A stretch of DNA of 64,000 nucleotides from Oreohelix idahoensis (taxonomy: Eukaryota; Mollusca; Gastropoda; Stylommatophora; Oreohelicidae): contig JAMPIV010012247.1 in NCBI GenBank assembly GCA_024509875.1, positions 418,501-482,500 of the forward strand, written 5' to 3'. Positions 23,571 to 35,121 of this stretch are shown in pieces (positions within the stretch are counted from its first letter, which is position 1; each line of letters begins with the position of its first letter). A program made the position numbers and the translations under genes. Below the pieces are notes generated by a model. The model ran no database searches. It had not been told where the DNA came from and worked only from the letters and a program-made list of their open reading frames with translations.

Positions 23571-23607
23571 AAGGCAGGGTTTATTAACCTGTTTTTCTGC
23601 CATGAAA

Positions 23608-23700
23608 CCCTTTGATTATCCGATGAAGGCTATGCATCCCTTTGATTATCCGATGAAGGTTATGGACCCCTTTGATTATCCGATGAAGGGTATGGGACTT
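23608..23700 (+). repeat. 30-bp tandem repeat, three units
   Basis: TTTGATTATCCGATGAAGG starts at 23611, 23641 and 23671, an exact 30-bp period. Because the period is a multiple of three, all three units read the same peptide in one frame; no other coding signal. Confidence 0.95.
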
Positions 23701-25667
23701 GTCTTGGAAAAATATGTACATAAAAGCCTTATTTAAAAAAATCGTTACATTTTGAATTTTCACCAATCAATATCAATCAACTGCATTGAACTATAGATGA
23801 TACATTAGGAGCAAAAAAATAGAGATACAAACAAGATTACAGGAGAACAGTAGAAAGAGCCAACACAAGAAAATAATAATGAATAAACCACGGCAGAAAT
23901 GTATGAACTGTATACAAATGCAAAATAATTTGGCTCTACCACACTTATGACACTACAAACACAATTTCACAACATATAATACATCTAATAAATGAAAGAT
24001 AGCCATATGAGATGCACAAATTTACAAACAATAATGAAGAATAAACCAAATAAAATACAATGAACTTGACAACAAATACAAATTACAAATAAACAGGGCA
24101 AAATAGCTAATAGAAATCGTTATAGTAAACTCAGTAGTAGCAGTAAAACACACAGCTTTGCAATGCCGGCCCCACTATCTGAGAAAACGATACACCAAAC
24201 CTTATAGAACAACAAAGAATTCACGACCATAGGATTGGTATTGTGAATTCATGGTTCCCTCGCCAACCAACTCGCCTAACAAACAAACATGTAAATACAG
24301 ATATACATAAAACAAGTAATAAAAAGAACCCTGTCATATGAGATTTTTCAAAACTCAAGCTGCATGAAACAATAAATTTACTTATCTGTTTTATTTTTTA
24401 AACTTCCTCCTGGGTCCAACGTCTGAGCCTCAGGGAAAAAAACGATTCAAATATGCAGCAACCAGGGTTAGACTTAGGATTCAAACTTGCAGCCGACCAG
24501 AACCGCCATCTTGAAAATCTTTTTCTCTTGAAAAATTAGTTCACAGACTTGAAAAATACTTGAGCATACTGGAAACAGTTCAAAATTATACGTTCATATC
24601 CCGGCTTGGCCCCCAAACACTGATGCGTGCCGTAATATAGATAAAGTTTGGAGAAGGTCTCCATGGCGAAAGTACACATTAAGGGTAGTCCAACAACACA
24701 TATCAGCATACTTCAGTGAGCTGACAAACACCTCCTTCACAATTTACAATACGCAGTTTATTGTACTGGATACAAAGCTCTATGATAATAAAATATAGGC
24801 CCAATGGCAAATGCAGTAATAGGCAGTCTTCCAGTCTGTTCACTATCAAACGCTGGTCAATGGCAATCATACAATCTTTATTCTCATCGTACACTTGACA
24901 TCTTCGTAACTAGATATGATTCCTGAATAGAATAGACTAGGGACACCTCACCAAAGTATCTTGGTGCCCTAGTGATGGAATGATGCAGGAAAATCACAGT
25001 AGACTGCAGGAGCTCAATACACATACGTCCGCTCACATTCAAACACAAGCCGCATCTCTTTTAGCAGATGATCCCCCACTTCTGCTTCACAATTTCGCGT
25101 CTGCTTCTTCACCATATCGGTATGACGTCTTCCTTTATTAGTAAGTAAGTCCATCGTATAACAAATCAACAGGTAAGATACACAGAAGTATCTATAGGAT
25201 AAGACCTATTGACGGCCTTCTTACAACAGTGACACGAGGAAAGCTGACATAACATGGCTCCGTTTAAAGGTTACATGTGCTACCAAAGATTTTCCTTACA
25301 GACACAGGCAAAAGAAGATCGGACAAACAGAAGTACTGACACAATGGAAGAATGTGTAATTCTGCCGGTGGCGGAACTCAACAATAGAGAAAAGTGACTA
25401 CAACTAGTCAAGAGTTCATCGTCTGTGGCAGTGGCGTATTAAGGGGAGGGAGGGGGCGGACCGCCCCGGGTGACAGCCAGGTAGGGGTGCCATCGGACAC
25501 TATTATTATAGTACTTACTGTTGAAAATATACATCCAAGTGCTTTTTTATTGCCAAGGGTATAATCCTTATGTCACCTCTTACGACACGCATAAGGGAAT
25601 AACAATTCGATTATTTGTATCCTCAGAGAACTCCCGGGAACTACTCGAGGCTTCCGAATTCTTGGCG
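23701..25667. other. Unannotated intergenic stretch, 2 kb
   Basis: AT-rich sequence without a recognised ORF or repeat. A CAGTGGCGTATTAAGGGG motif at 25429-25446 resembles the end of a DNA transposon, but no partner end was found. Confidence 0.45.
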
Positions 25668-25682
25668 TTAACGTTATTTCCA

Positions 25683-26363
25683 TGTCATCAAAGCATCATT
25701 TTTGTGATGCGTAGATGGCAGGGAGGATAGTGTGATTCGCTTGCATAGCTAGGCGGGGGTTGTCGCACGGAAGGTCCAGTGTTCAAATCCTGTGTAAGGC
25801 ACTCATGTCTGTTGTTTTTCTGTTGTCTAGTGTTCTACTTCTTTATTTCTTACGAGTGCCTGAAAACATACCTTTATGTTTGTTTCATATTAATTTACCG
25901 TTTACAGGCCTCGGGTTTCCCTTCCTTATATGTTATAAATGTTTATACAATACCAAAACCTACCCTCCGTCCTGTACTTACTGTTCTAAGTCTACTATCT
26001 TGTACTGGACACAGCATTAAGGTCTCTTTGTCTTGTGTGGACTGGCCTATGCTGTCTGATAGGAAAACAACAGAAGTGATTGCGTTATTAATATGCCGTA
26101 CTGCCCATGGTGGACTTCCGGTGTTATGTCTTTTGGTTCGCACTATTGACCTGTCATCAAAGCATCGTTTTTGTGATGCGTAGATGGCAGGGAGGATAGT
26201 GTGATTCGCTTGCATAGCTAGGCGGGGTTGTCGCACGAAAGGTCCAGTGTTCAAATCCTGGGTAAGCCACTCGTGTCTGTTGTTTTTCTGTTGTCTAGTA
26301 TTCTACTTCTTTATTTTCTTACGATTGCCTGAAAACATACCTTTATGTTTGTCTAATATTAAT
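25683..26363 (+). mobile_element. Dimeric tRNA-like SINE (681 bp)
   Basis: A perfect 15-bp TSD TTAACGTTATTTCCA (25668-25682 and 26364-26378) brackets two ~215-bp direct repeats (from 25684 and from 26153) separated by ~250 bp. Each repeat has a tRNA-like segment: an A-box-like stretch around TTCGCTTGCATAGCTAGG, and a B-box GTGTTCAAATCC at about 25784 and 26253. The single outer TSD implies that the whole dimer moved as one unit. A TRIM-like LTR element is an alternative, but a 15-bp TSD is too long for that class. Confidence 0.72.
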
Positions 26364-26378
26364 TTAACGTTATTTCCA

Positions 26379-26944
26379 CCATGCCGATATTCCGGCTATG
26401 CTCAATAAAGGGGGATAATACTGTATCTTTAGTTTCTTGAAGTGTTTAATGCGATTGTGCCGCTTGTTATTTAAGCACATCCAGGTTTTGCATTCAAGAC
26501 ACATTTCTTGGAAAGATCATCAGATCTAAGGGTCTTTTATATTTGGACATGCGCCCTAATATAACCGACTAGGTTGAACAGGACGCGCCTTGCCAAAACG
26601 AGGCAAAATTTTATTTTAAAAATAAAACAAAGGAAGCCATATTTTACATTTGGTTTAATTGCTGTTGAAACTTGAGTTTTTCTGTGACAAGTGTTCGCAT
26701 ATCAGAAAAATATCGTTTTGAAGAATCCCCAATTATGTTTGAGAAATTCACGAATATTTCAAATACCTAGCCTTGAGTGTTGTAATGACATACCATGAAA
26801 AGAATCATACATAGAGGTACACACAAAGGCGGCAAGCTAACACACATAAATAAATTGTCAATACGTGTAGACTTATAGGCACGCAAACACACACGTGCGC
26901 GCGCATGTGCGGACATAGAGATAACATATAGAACAGCATTCACT
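26379..26944. other. Unannotated intergenic stretch
   Basis: No feature recognised. Confidence 0.5.
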
Positions 26945-27030
26945 TTCACAGGAGGGAGTGAAGTGTTAGAGACTTCACCATACTAGGTCCAGCATTGACC
27001 AGTTCCCTCCCTCGCTGCCTACTGTGTGAC
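26945..27030 (-). mobile_element. tRNA-SINE body fragment
   Basis: GGAGTGAAGTGTTAGAGAC, then a TCCAGCATTGACCAGTTCCC segment, matches the 3' body of the SINE at 48031-48280. The tRNA-like head is missing. Confidence 0.65.
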
Positions 27031-27224
27031 TCTGAAACAAGGAGGAGAACCGACAAAAGTAAAAAAAACCAAGCAGTAACAGCCTTTCACAAATGAATGT
27101 TTGTATAGGATAGAAAAATTAAAATGATATTAAACGATCACCAATGTGGAAATGATGACAAGAACTCCTGCAGCAGCCTGTAAATGCTTGGCGCAGGCTT
27201 CCTGCAAGAAACCGCCCCGGGGGA

Positions 27225-27242
27225 TGGGGGGGGGGGGGGGGG
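27225..27242 (+). repeat. Poly(G) tract
   Basis: Eighteen consecutive G, next to a GCAGGCTTCCTGCAAGAA fragment (27191-27208) of the GAT-tailed SINE family. A likely site of read or assembly error. Confidence 0.9.
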
Positions 27243-27978
27243 AGCGTCACTCCCCATAAGGAGCAATAAAGGTAAATGATGATAATTGGTGATTCGTGTA
27301 GTAACCAAACACGAGGTCACGGAGTTTGCGAATTTGCTTCCCGACCCCTCACGGACATTACCCTCCTCAATGCACGAGTAAGTCAAGCGTCTGAACGCGC
27401 GTGAAAACCAATTGCTCACAATCCATTCAACCTTGGTAGGCCCACAAATCTCCTGGCTGTTGTCATGTCGGCAAGAAAAATCCTTATCGTGTAGAACTCT
27501 GCTAGATTGCCATCTGTACCAGTGTGTCTGCAAACCGGTTATCGAGCTAGGATTCCTCCTCGGTATGCTGTCGGTTTTACTCCATCCACGTCGGTTTCGG
27601 ATTACTCTTAACTCTTTTTTTTTCTTCACGGGTTCTCGTGTTTTCTCCCCTTACTGATGCAGGGGATGTAACTTGTCACCCTCAGTATTCATCTTTCTAG
27701 GCTTTCCATGCCAAGAGTATAGATTCTTCAACCGTTAATCTGATCTCATAAAACAGTGTATACGTCGAAATAATGAACAATTATGGCGGTAAATAACAAT
27801 CCCAACTGTCTGTTTTTGTCTCTCTATCTATATATCATAAAGAAGCTGGAGCTTGTATAGTGAAGTCTCAACATTTCATTCATCTTCGGCAGTATCTGCT
27901 GTGAGTGTATCTCTTATCGAGATTAGGAAAAATTTCGCTAATATGTATAGAGTGCTCGTGATTATGGACAGCAACCGC
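27243..27978. other. Unannotated intergenic stretch
   Basis: A 163-codon minus-strand ORF (27629-27138) crosses the poly(G) tract and has no recognisable domain; treated as chance. Confidence 0.5.
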
Positions 27979-28160
<182 letters not shown>

Positions 28161-29067
28161 ACTTATCTGCCTGCCTGTATGTCGGTCTGTCCATCTGTCT
28201 GTCTCTCCGTTCATCCACCTGACTGTCTTCCTGTCTGCCTGTCGATCGGTCTGTCCTTCTGCTTGTCGTCTATCTGTGTCTGTCTGTTTTTCTATCTACT
28301 TATGAGTCTTTATGTCCGTCTAATTCTTATGTAATATTCAATTTTTCATATGTTCTATTTATCTATATGGGCGGTCTAATCTATGTATCTCTTTGTCTTA
28401 TCTGCCTGATATTTATGTAGCTGTCTCAAAATTTAAAACATTAATTCTAGAAATTCTTAAGGTCCACAATGAATAAAATACTCATTCATTTCTCAACTCA
28501 CGAACAGGAAAACAACCTTCGACCTCATCAGACATGTCTGTTTACCCATAAGTCTAATTTGTTATGTTTCAGGCACGGATTGTTCAAGGAGAATGTATCT
28601 TGGTGTCATATTGTTTTAATTCCAAGGTAGACAGGAGTCAAGCAAGGCTCGTGAGCCGGCGCGGAGTAGGAGGTAATCACACAGGTAGAATGTTAATGAT
28701 ATATATATCTGCTTACAGATTAATGACGACTTTCAATTTTAATGATAATGGTGCTGATGACAGTGATGATAATTCAAATATTGTGTGTGTGTGTGCGTGT
28801 GGTGCGTGGCGTTAGGGGAGGCCGTTTATATTTATAAACGGCGCTTAAAGAAATGACGGCAAAGAATTATGGTGTGCGATTTCTGTCTCCTGTTACGAGA
28901 ACAGCACAGTTTCTCTTGAATAGAGTTTCATCATTTCCATTTACTTTCACGTTTGAACTTTTAAATAGCAAGTAAACCCATCAACACACAGAATTACAAT
29001 TAAAACAAACATACCTGTAATAACCTGACATATGAAAGAATTAAAATAAGTTTTAGAAAAAAAAAAC
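28161..29067. other. Unannotated intergenic stretch
   Basis: Contains the palindrome listed separately; otherwise nothing recognised. Confidence 0.5.
28821..28842. repeat. Perfect 22-bp palindromic hairpin
   Basis: GCCGTTTATA-TT-TATAAACGGC forms a 10-bp stem with a 2-base centre. Isolated; function unknown. Confidence 0.9.
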
Positions 29068-29135
29068 ATCTGCCGGGAATCGAACATACAATATTTGTGT
29101 CGGAGGCCAACGTTCTAACTACTAAAGTATTTATG
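29068..29135 (-). mobile_element. tRNA-like SINE head
   Basis: The complement has an A-box-like TAGTAGTTAGAACGTTGG and a B-box TGTTCGATTCCCGG at tRNA spacing. The acceptor ends do not pair well, so it is a SINE head or tRNA pseudogene and not a functional tRNA. Confidence 0.55.
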
Positions 29136-29399
29136 GGCCTTGTGAATTGTTGTTTTAACTATTTTAATGATTGCCCTTGTCAGTTAACGTTGTATTACAT
29201 GCGGGCATATCAAGCAAATAATTAGAGAAGATTTTCTGGTGCCTTCGCATTTCCACAAGTTTCTAGAAGTTGGCTGAAAATCTCAATTTTTTCATTTACC
29301 ACAAGGTCTTTTAAATTTGAATATATGCCGTAACAGAATCGATGGATACAAACAAGGCACAATTTTGCCTCATTTGGATAGCATCCAGATTAGCATATT

Positions 29400-29590
29400 T
29401 AGATCAATGTTCGTCATCTCATGGTAAGCGTACCATTGGTCTTTCGTTGAGTCTTCTAGTGGTACGTGTAGTGTCAGGTCTAAAGTTGAAACTATTGGTG
29501 GTATGTGTACCGCATGATTTACGCTGAGTATATACACGTGGTACACTTACCATAGGTCTTACGGTGAGACTCTCCTGGTAGGATACGCCC
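29400..29590. repeat. Degenerate ~55-bp repeat, locus 1
   Basis: Imperfect units combining GTATGTGTACC/GTGGTACAC with GGTCTTACG(G/T)TGAGACTCT-like segments. One more partial unit is near 30255-30295. The same motif set recurs at 42040-42430. Confidence 0.6.
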
Positions 29591-30994
29591 CACTTGTTTT
29601 AATTTAAGGGTAGGAGCAGCGCAGGATTTTAAATCAAAATTGAACAAGAAAAATTGGAATTAGTCTATTTTTGATTGCATTGAATATAGATTTGTTAATA
29701 TCGCTTGTTACAACACATTCTTAAAAGACATATTTTGACTAGAAATAGTATCTTTCTTTAAAAAAATGTTTCCTATGAAGCAGACTATTATCTTCTTAGA
29801 ACCTTCTTTTGTTACCTAGTTTTTGTTATAATTTGCTTATTTATTAATCAGTCAACTCAAGATTTGGTTCAGAAACCTTCCACTGCATTTTAAAACGTTT
29901 GACCGATTATCTTAGCAAAAGCGTATTTGATTGAAAATAATGTTGCAAAACTTGTCCACAATAATGTAAAGTCCTTTAGCTCAAAATCTGCTACGGTGAT
30001 CAAAGGTTTTAAAACAAACATAATGAGCTCTAGTTCTAATTTGGCCCTCATATCTCAAATATTTAAAAAGAGAAAAAAAGCTTTCAGGGAAATTAAATAC
30101 AGAAATAAAATTAAAATGGCCTCCATTTCTTTGGCAACAAATAGCATTGTACCTTCAAATGCGTTGTTATTTATAGCAATTATTGTTGTAGGTAAAGGCT
30201 GTACATTTTAATTTAAATTTTTCAAATTTTTTATGACATTTGCATTTCAGTGCAGCTCCACCGACTGACAGTCTTCTGGTAGTATGTGTGGTGGGTTTTG
30301 ATGTTAAAGAAATAGATATTAGTTGTAACAGATGTGAGGTCGGCTGTGCAAGCCCCTGAGGTTAGTTATTTATGAATATGTTCTCAGGGCACCTGTCTGC
30401 TACCACCCTATGACCTCAACCTGTCATATATTTTCTCCTAGTTAAGTGTAAAGGTGTGTGAGTGTTGTCTAGCTAGATGTCTAGGGTATATGCAATGTAA
30501 TGGAATGAAATGACAACACTACACTTATAAATTAATGAACAATAATGAAACAAGTCACTGTTAAAGTTTAAACGTTAAATTTTTTTTTTGTACAATTTAT
30601 TTTCCGGTATCTCAGTTCTTTTTTTGGATACCGGATTACTGAAAACTCAAGGTGATAAGGAAATGTATTTACAACAATTAATTCAAATTATAAATGAGTC
30701 TTTTATTATTCACAACTATAAAAATGTCACTCTTGAAAAGTGTCAATTAAATCTTGATCCTATGAACGGGTAATAATGGGAAGAACGTCTGTGTTCATCA
30801 TATTCTGAACTAGGAAATACACATTTGGAAAAGAGAGTGGTTAATCTGAGGTATCATGTGTGGCAAACCGCCCGTGGAAGAATTCTTATAACAGCTTTGT
30901 AGTTGCTCAACGGCAAACACAGAATATATTCTTCAAGTGCAGGCTGTACCATTACCAGGTATACAGCTAACCAGCTTCAAACTGCCAACACTGT
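29591..30994. other. Unannotated stretch left of the LTR element
   Basis: Very AT-rich. A 94-codon ORF (29927-30211) is unassigned and looks compositional. No TSD partner for the LTR element is present at its right edge. Confidence 0.45.
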
Positions 30995-33234
30995 GAGATA
31001 CAACGGTAAAATACCTCCAAAGATAACATGTAAGGATAAAAACATAATGCGTAGGCTGCGAATAGTACATGATCGCCTAGACCGCGGGTCATCATCCTCC
31101 ATAAAAATTGACTTGCTAGACAGGAGGGGAACGGCGGATCAAAAAGGAAAAAAATATGACTGGAAAGATTGCGTGAGACTAGAAAGGCTAAGGAGAAGCA
31201 ATTGGGGGGGAAACGGAGAAAAGTCACGTTTCCCAAGTTGACATAAAAAGTAAGCAACTCGACAGAAGGGACCATAGATATGTTACGCCACAGTCATTTA
31301 TTGGACGCTTTTGCGCGATACCAAGCCCTTGATTTGAATTCAGCGGCTAAACGCAGATGTTCGAAATATTACAAAATTTAAAAAGTACTTTTTTCTTAAT
31401 ATTAATGTTAGGAATATAAAAATTAGCTGGCCGGATGGCCCATTCTGAGCAGTGAACTAATATGTTCTTAATTTTACAGACGGATAGATAATATTGAAGA
31501 TAATGACAAAAGACAGTGTTGTTCACATCAGCGACATGACTGTATTGAATAAAAAGTGTCGCTATTTGCACACAAAAACACGACCTTGAGACGCAGGTGT
31601 TCAAATCTACGTAGTATGGAAGAGAGGGACATTGGTGGTAGCTGTGTCTAAATATAACTTTTAACGACAAAAATTTGGAGGGGAGAGAAAGGTTGGTTCA
31701 AAAATCAAGTACATTTTTGTAGAAACACAAGTAGAGACGGACAGACTAACAGATAACCATCCATACTTGACTGAAGCATGACTGAAATGACTTTAGGGTA
31801 GGAAATTTGAATTTAAAATAAACCTAGGCAGTGATTGGCCACAGACAATCATATTATTAGCGCTCAGAGCGCAAGTGGGGCCAGTCTTCAATAGTTGTTC
31901 AGTGATAGACACAGATTTTAAAGTGTGGTGATTTCCATATGAAAGAAAGTGAAAGAAGTTTAGGGACGCCATACTATAGCCAGCAGCTCAGCTGAGTTTT
32001 GCTAGCAATTCTGTGTTATTTATTCATAATCTGGTAAGATTGAAATTATTTCCTTATATATTTTGAATATTGTTTAATGTTCGAGTGATTTGATACTGCC
32101 ATATCGAAATCTAGCCTTACAAACAAGTAGGGATTTGCTCTAGACCCCCCGCCCTAGTCAGGGTCTAGGGACCAACAATATACATAAACTCCAGCAAGGG
32201 TTAGGCAAGACAGATCAAGTGTTGAGAATAATGAAACATATTACCTATCCTCTTTTAGGGCAGAAAACTAATAAATATTTTTCAGAATCTATAGTCTGGG
32301 AGGATCTATCTGATGTAAAACCACCATGGTAAATGTGCTGTTTGGTCAGAGAGATCTGACCTGTCTGTATGATGTGGTTGTTGTGTCAGTGTTGTGTCCA
32401 GACGTGGGTAGAGAATAGATTTTGACACATGGCCCATACTTTGATTGCAGAGCTGTGAGTTTCAGTTGTCAACAAAGCGGTGTCTATTCAGTTGGTGATT
32501 TTACTCGAGTGTATCTGTGCAGTACGTTGTGACAGAGACCACTATTATTGCCCGCCAGCACGGAGAGGTGGGACCACCAGATTTCAGCACCAGAGCTACA
32601 TAAGCAAGATGAGTGAGCCTCTGGTCTGCTGGAAATTCACCAACGCTTTTAGTTACTAATACCCCATAAAATTCCTGCAATTTACTGGACACTGTGTAGT
32701 CAATATAGACAGGTGTGATGAGACCACCCCAACAGCACAAATATTAACTATCCTCCCAAGTAGATGACTACTAGAACATTTTAATAAAACTAACTAGTAT
32801 AGTACATTTATATGTACACTATTGCATTTATGATATAATATTCCATGCATTTCTTTCATAATCTCTAAATCCTTTTAAGTTCTGGTCAACCTAAAAAATT
32901 GATCCAGAACAAAATAAATGTAATATAATTCTATCAAAAATTTTACACACGTGAGTTAGTTCAGTGTATTTTAACATTTGTTAATATTATTAGTCTTCTT
33001 AAATATCTGTGGGTGTATTTATAAACTATCACACCACACTACATATCATTACCCTAGACACTTTACGTAGCCACATTCATTAAGAAAAAAAAAATTAAGT
33101 GTGAGGTCGTAGTGGTAGCAAGAAAGGCCTTCTGACAATTCACAACTACATTTTATCTCAGGAGCCTTCACAGCTGGCCTCATACATTACATTTAGTAAC
33201 ATCACCATCATACAATACCATCAAACCCACTACA
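30995..33234 (+). repeat. 5' LTR (2.24 kb, left end incomplete)
   Basis: Matches 37961-40206 at roughly 98% by eye; differences are concentrated near 31140 and 32770-32940. It ends in CACTACA. An AATAAA lies near 32784. At its start the three bases TGT (30992-30994) precede the first shared GAGATACAAC, consistent with a 13-bp deletion just inside the terminus. Minus-strand ORFs in it (79 and ~100 codons) recur in the other LTR simply because the LTRs are copies. Confidence 0.9.
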
Positions 33235-33239
33235 TACAT

Positions 33240-33258
33240 TGGGGTCTTGTCCAGGGAT
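33240..33258 (+). promoter_or_regulatory. Primer-binding site, tRNA-Pro-like
   Basis: TGGGGTCTTGTCCAGGGAT starts five bases after the LTR. It differs from the well-known retroviral tRNA-Pro site (TGGGGGCTCGTCCGGGAT) by two substitutions and one inserted base. The primer identity is inferred. Confidence 0.6.
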
Positions 33259-33503
33259 AATTAGCCCAACAGTAATATTAGGATCTCCTGGTGGGAGAAA
33301 TAAAATTAGGGGAAAAAAAATTGTGAAATTCCCTTTAAAATTAAAAGTGTCCCTGCAGATAAAAGTTGGTGAATCTTCACAGCCAGTGATAATTAATTAG
33401 TTAACTGGTTAGTTAGAATTAGTTAGACTATAGTCATAAGAAGTACTTAGTGTATTTACTGGTTAGAGATTTAGCTTGTATATTATTATATTGTCTGAAA
33501 AGT

Positions 33504-34604
33504 ATGGCGGAGTTAGCAAAATTTAGATCAGCTGCTGTGCTCACCGCGAAGGAGATGGGAATGGATGGTCAAATTTTAATTCAATATGTAACGGCTGAAT
33601 GTGATAAATATATTGAAAGGGAAGATAGAAAGTTAGCTGAAGAAAAGAGATTACAAATTGAGGCTGAGACTAAGAGGCTGCAGATTGAGGCAGAAGAAAA
33701 ACGACAGCAAAGGGAGGCAGAAGAAAAACGACAGCAAAGGGAGGCAGAAGAAAAAAGGTTGACTGCCGAAAGGGAGGCAGAAGATAGAAGGTTGCAGAGG
33801 GAGCACGAATTACGACTAAGGGAGCTGGAATTACAAGGCCCGGCTCCTGAAAATGGTGCCAGCCCTTTTGCCTCAGATGCTACGCCCAGTCTGGGAGCCT
33901 CAAACTCAGCTATGGGGTTTCATTTAGACCATTTTGTTGAAAAAGACGATGACATAGAAGGGTACCTAGGACGTTTTGAGTTATTAGCTACTACATATGG
34001 GTTAGAGAGAGAGAGGTGGAGTTTAAAGCTATCACAGGGATTGAGAGGTACTTCTTATGAAGTATTTGCCAAAATGAACAGGGAAGACCAAGACAATTAT
34101 GACATGTTAAAGCAGGCTTTGTTATTAAGGTACGAGAAGAATGGTGAATTTTATCGTAAGAAATTTAGAAATGCCAAACTGTTGTCTGGGGAGACATACC
34201 ACCAATTCTCTGCTAGACTAGAAACCTATTTGGAGAAATGGACGGCTCTGGGGAAGACCCAAGATCTTAAAGAAATGATCATGATTGAGCAATTGAGAGA
34301 GTCCATGGCTCCAGACATGAGAAAATTTCTCATGGAACAAGGTGCAGAGAAGTTGGGGGAAATTTTAAATGTTGCTGAGAGGTATCAGGCAGCTCAGGCA
34401 GAGGTAAGTGGTGCTAAAAAGAAGCACATAGACAATTTTAAAGCTCCACAGCAATTTAATAAATTTGATAATAGAGAGCAGGGAAATAAAGGTAGGACAA
34501 ACTTTGAGCGGCCAAGAAATGACTATCGCGACAGAAACTCACAGTTCAATGACCAAAAGTTCAATGAAAGAAAACCGTTGAACCAAGGAAAAAAGATGGT
34601 GTAA
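33504..34604 (+). CDS. gag: Gag (SCAN-like capsid)
   Basis: The ATG at 33504 (MAELAKFRSAAVLTAKEMG) is preferred over the upstream ATG at 33450, which adds a hydrophobic leader not expected in Gag. It encodes 366 residues. About residues 25-115 form a highly charged helical region with repeated EAEEKRQQRE/EEKR units, a likely coiled coil. A capsid-like part follows: DDIEGYLGRFELLATTYGL, then FRNAKLLSGETYHQFSARL and LRESMAPDMRKFLMEQG. This last segment has the spacing of the SCAN domain. Emerson and Thomas proposed that vertebrate SCAN arose from Gmr1-like Gag. The tail is rich in Asn/Arg/Lys. The frame ends just after an A6 run (34589-34594), and the nucleic-acid-binding knuckle is found in the next frame. 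Assembles the particle; intact here apart from that junction. Confidence 0.85.
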   Translation: MAELAKFRSAAVLTAKEMGMDGQILIQYVTAECDKYIEREDRKLAEEKRLQIEAETKRLQIEAEEKRQQREAEEKRQQREAEEKRLTAEREAEDRRLQREHELRLRELELQGPAPENGASPFASDATPSLGASNSAMGFHLDHFVEKDDDIEGYLGRFELLATTYGLERERWSLKLSQGLRGTSYEVFAKMNREDQDNYDMLKQALLLRYEKNGEFYRKKFRNAKLLSGETYHQFSARLETYLEKWTALGKTQDLKEMIMIEQLRESMAPDMRKFLMEQGAEKLGEILNVAERYQAAQAEVSGAKKKHIDNFKAPQQFNKFDNREQGNKGRTNFERPRNDYRDRNSQFNDQKFNERKPLNQGKKMV

Positions 34605-35121
34605 ATGGTGCAAGAAGGATAACCATAACACCGAATTTTGTAGAAGGAAACCTTCAAACATTGCTGCAATGAAGTCGGGGACGCAAAGATTAAAGGTTAA
34701 TCCTAAGGGACAACAGGAACCTTATCACCCCCCTGTTTGTGAGGATGTTATTTGTAATGGGGTCACCATAAGGTGCCTTTATGATACAGGTTTGGATTAT
34801 GATTCAGTTGTGAAGTCTAGCCTAGTGGACCCAAGTCAGTATACCACAGAAACAGTGGAAATACAAGGGGCGACTAAGGACATACCACTCATGACACTTC
34901 CCATCGCAAGGATAACGGTGAAAACTCGCTATGTGGAAGGAGAAATCAGAGCAGCAGTGATAGATGAACCAATCTACCCTCTGATATTGGGGTGTAGATA
35001 CGTCTTCTTGGGGAATCCCGAGAAACCTGTGATCATGGCGACAGTGCAGACCAGGTCACAGAAGAAGGAGGAAGAAGGTGAACCTATAAATGCTCATCCA
35101 GAGGAGATGAGGAAGGCGTAG
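34597..35121 (+). CDS. pro: CCHC knuckle and aspartic protease
   Basis: In the +1 frame relative to gag, codons at 34600, 34609, 34624 and 34639 give Cys-x2-Cys-x4-His-x4-Cys, a retroviral-type zinc knuckle. Protease follows: LYDTGLDYDSVV has the catalytic Asp-Thr-Gly (34783-34791), with Leu where Ala/Ser is usual, and YPLILGCRYV matches the ILG block near the C-terminus. Where translation of this frame begins is unclear: frameshifting from gag at the A6 run, or an indel that broke a once continuous frame. It ends at TAG (35119-35121), in frame with the integrase beyond, so this stop is probably a point mutation within one pol frame. Confidence 0.75.
   Translation, partial: WCKWCKKDNHNTEFCRRKPSNIAAMKSGTQRLKVNPKGQQEPYHPPVCEDVICNGVTIRCLYDTGLDYDSVVKSSLVDPSQYTTETVEIQGATKDIPLMTLPIARITVKTRYVEGEIRAAVIDEPIYPLILGCRYVFLGNPEKPVIMATVQTRSQKKEEEGEPINAHPEEMRKA

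Noticed and set aside
22979..23603. Two similar minus-strand ORFs sharing a ~70-residue segment
   Set aside because: They overlie two nearly identical S2 SINE copies and include TA-repeat codons; frame conservation reflects recent duplication or insertion, not selection that I can show.
32501..32740. 79-codon minus-strand ORF, identical in both LTRs (also 39469-39708)
   Set aside because: Conservation follows from the LTRs being copies of each other; no domain seen and it is antisense to the element.
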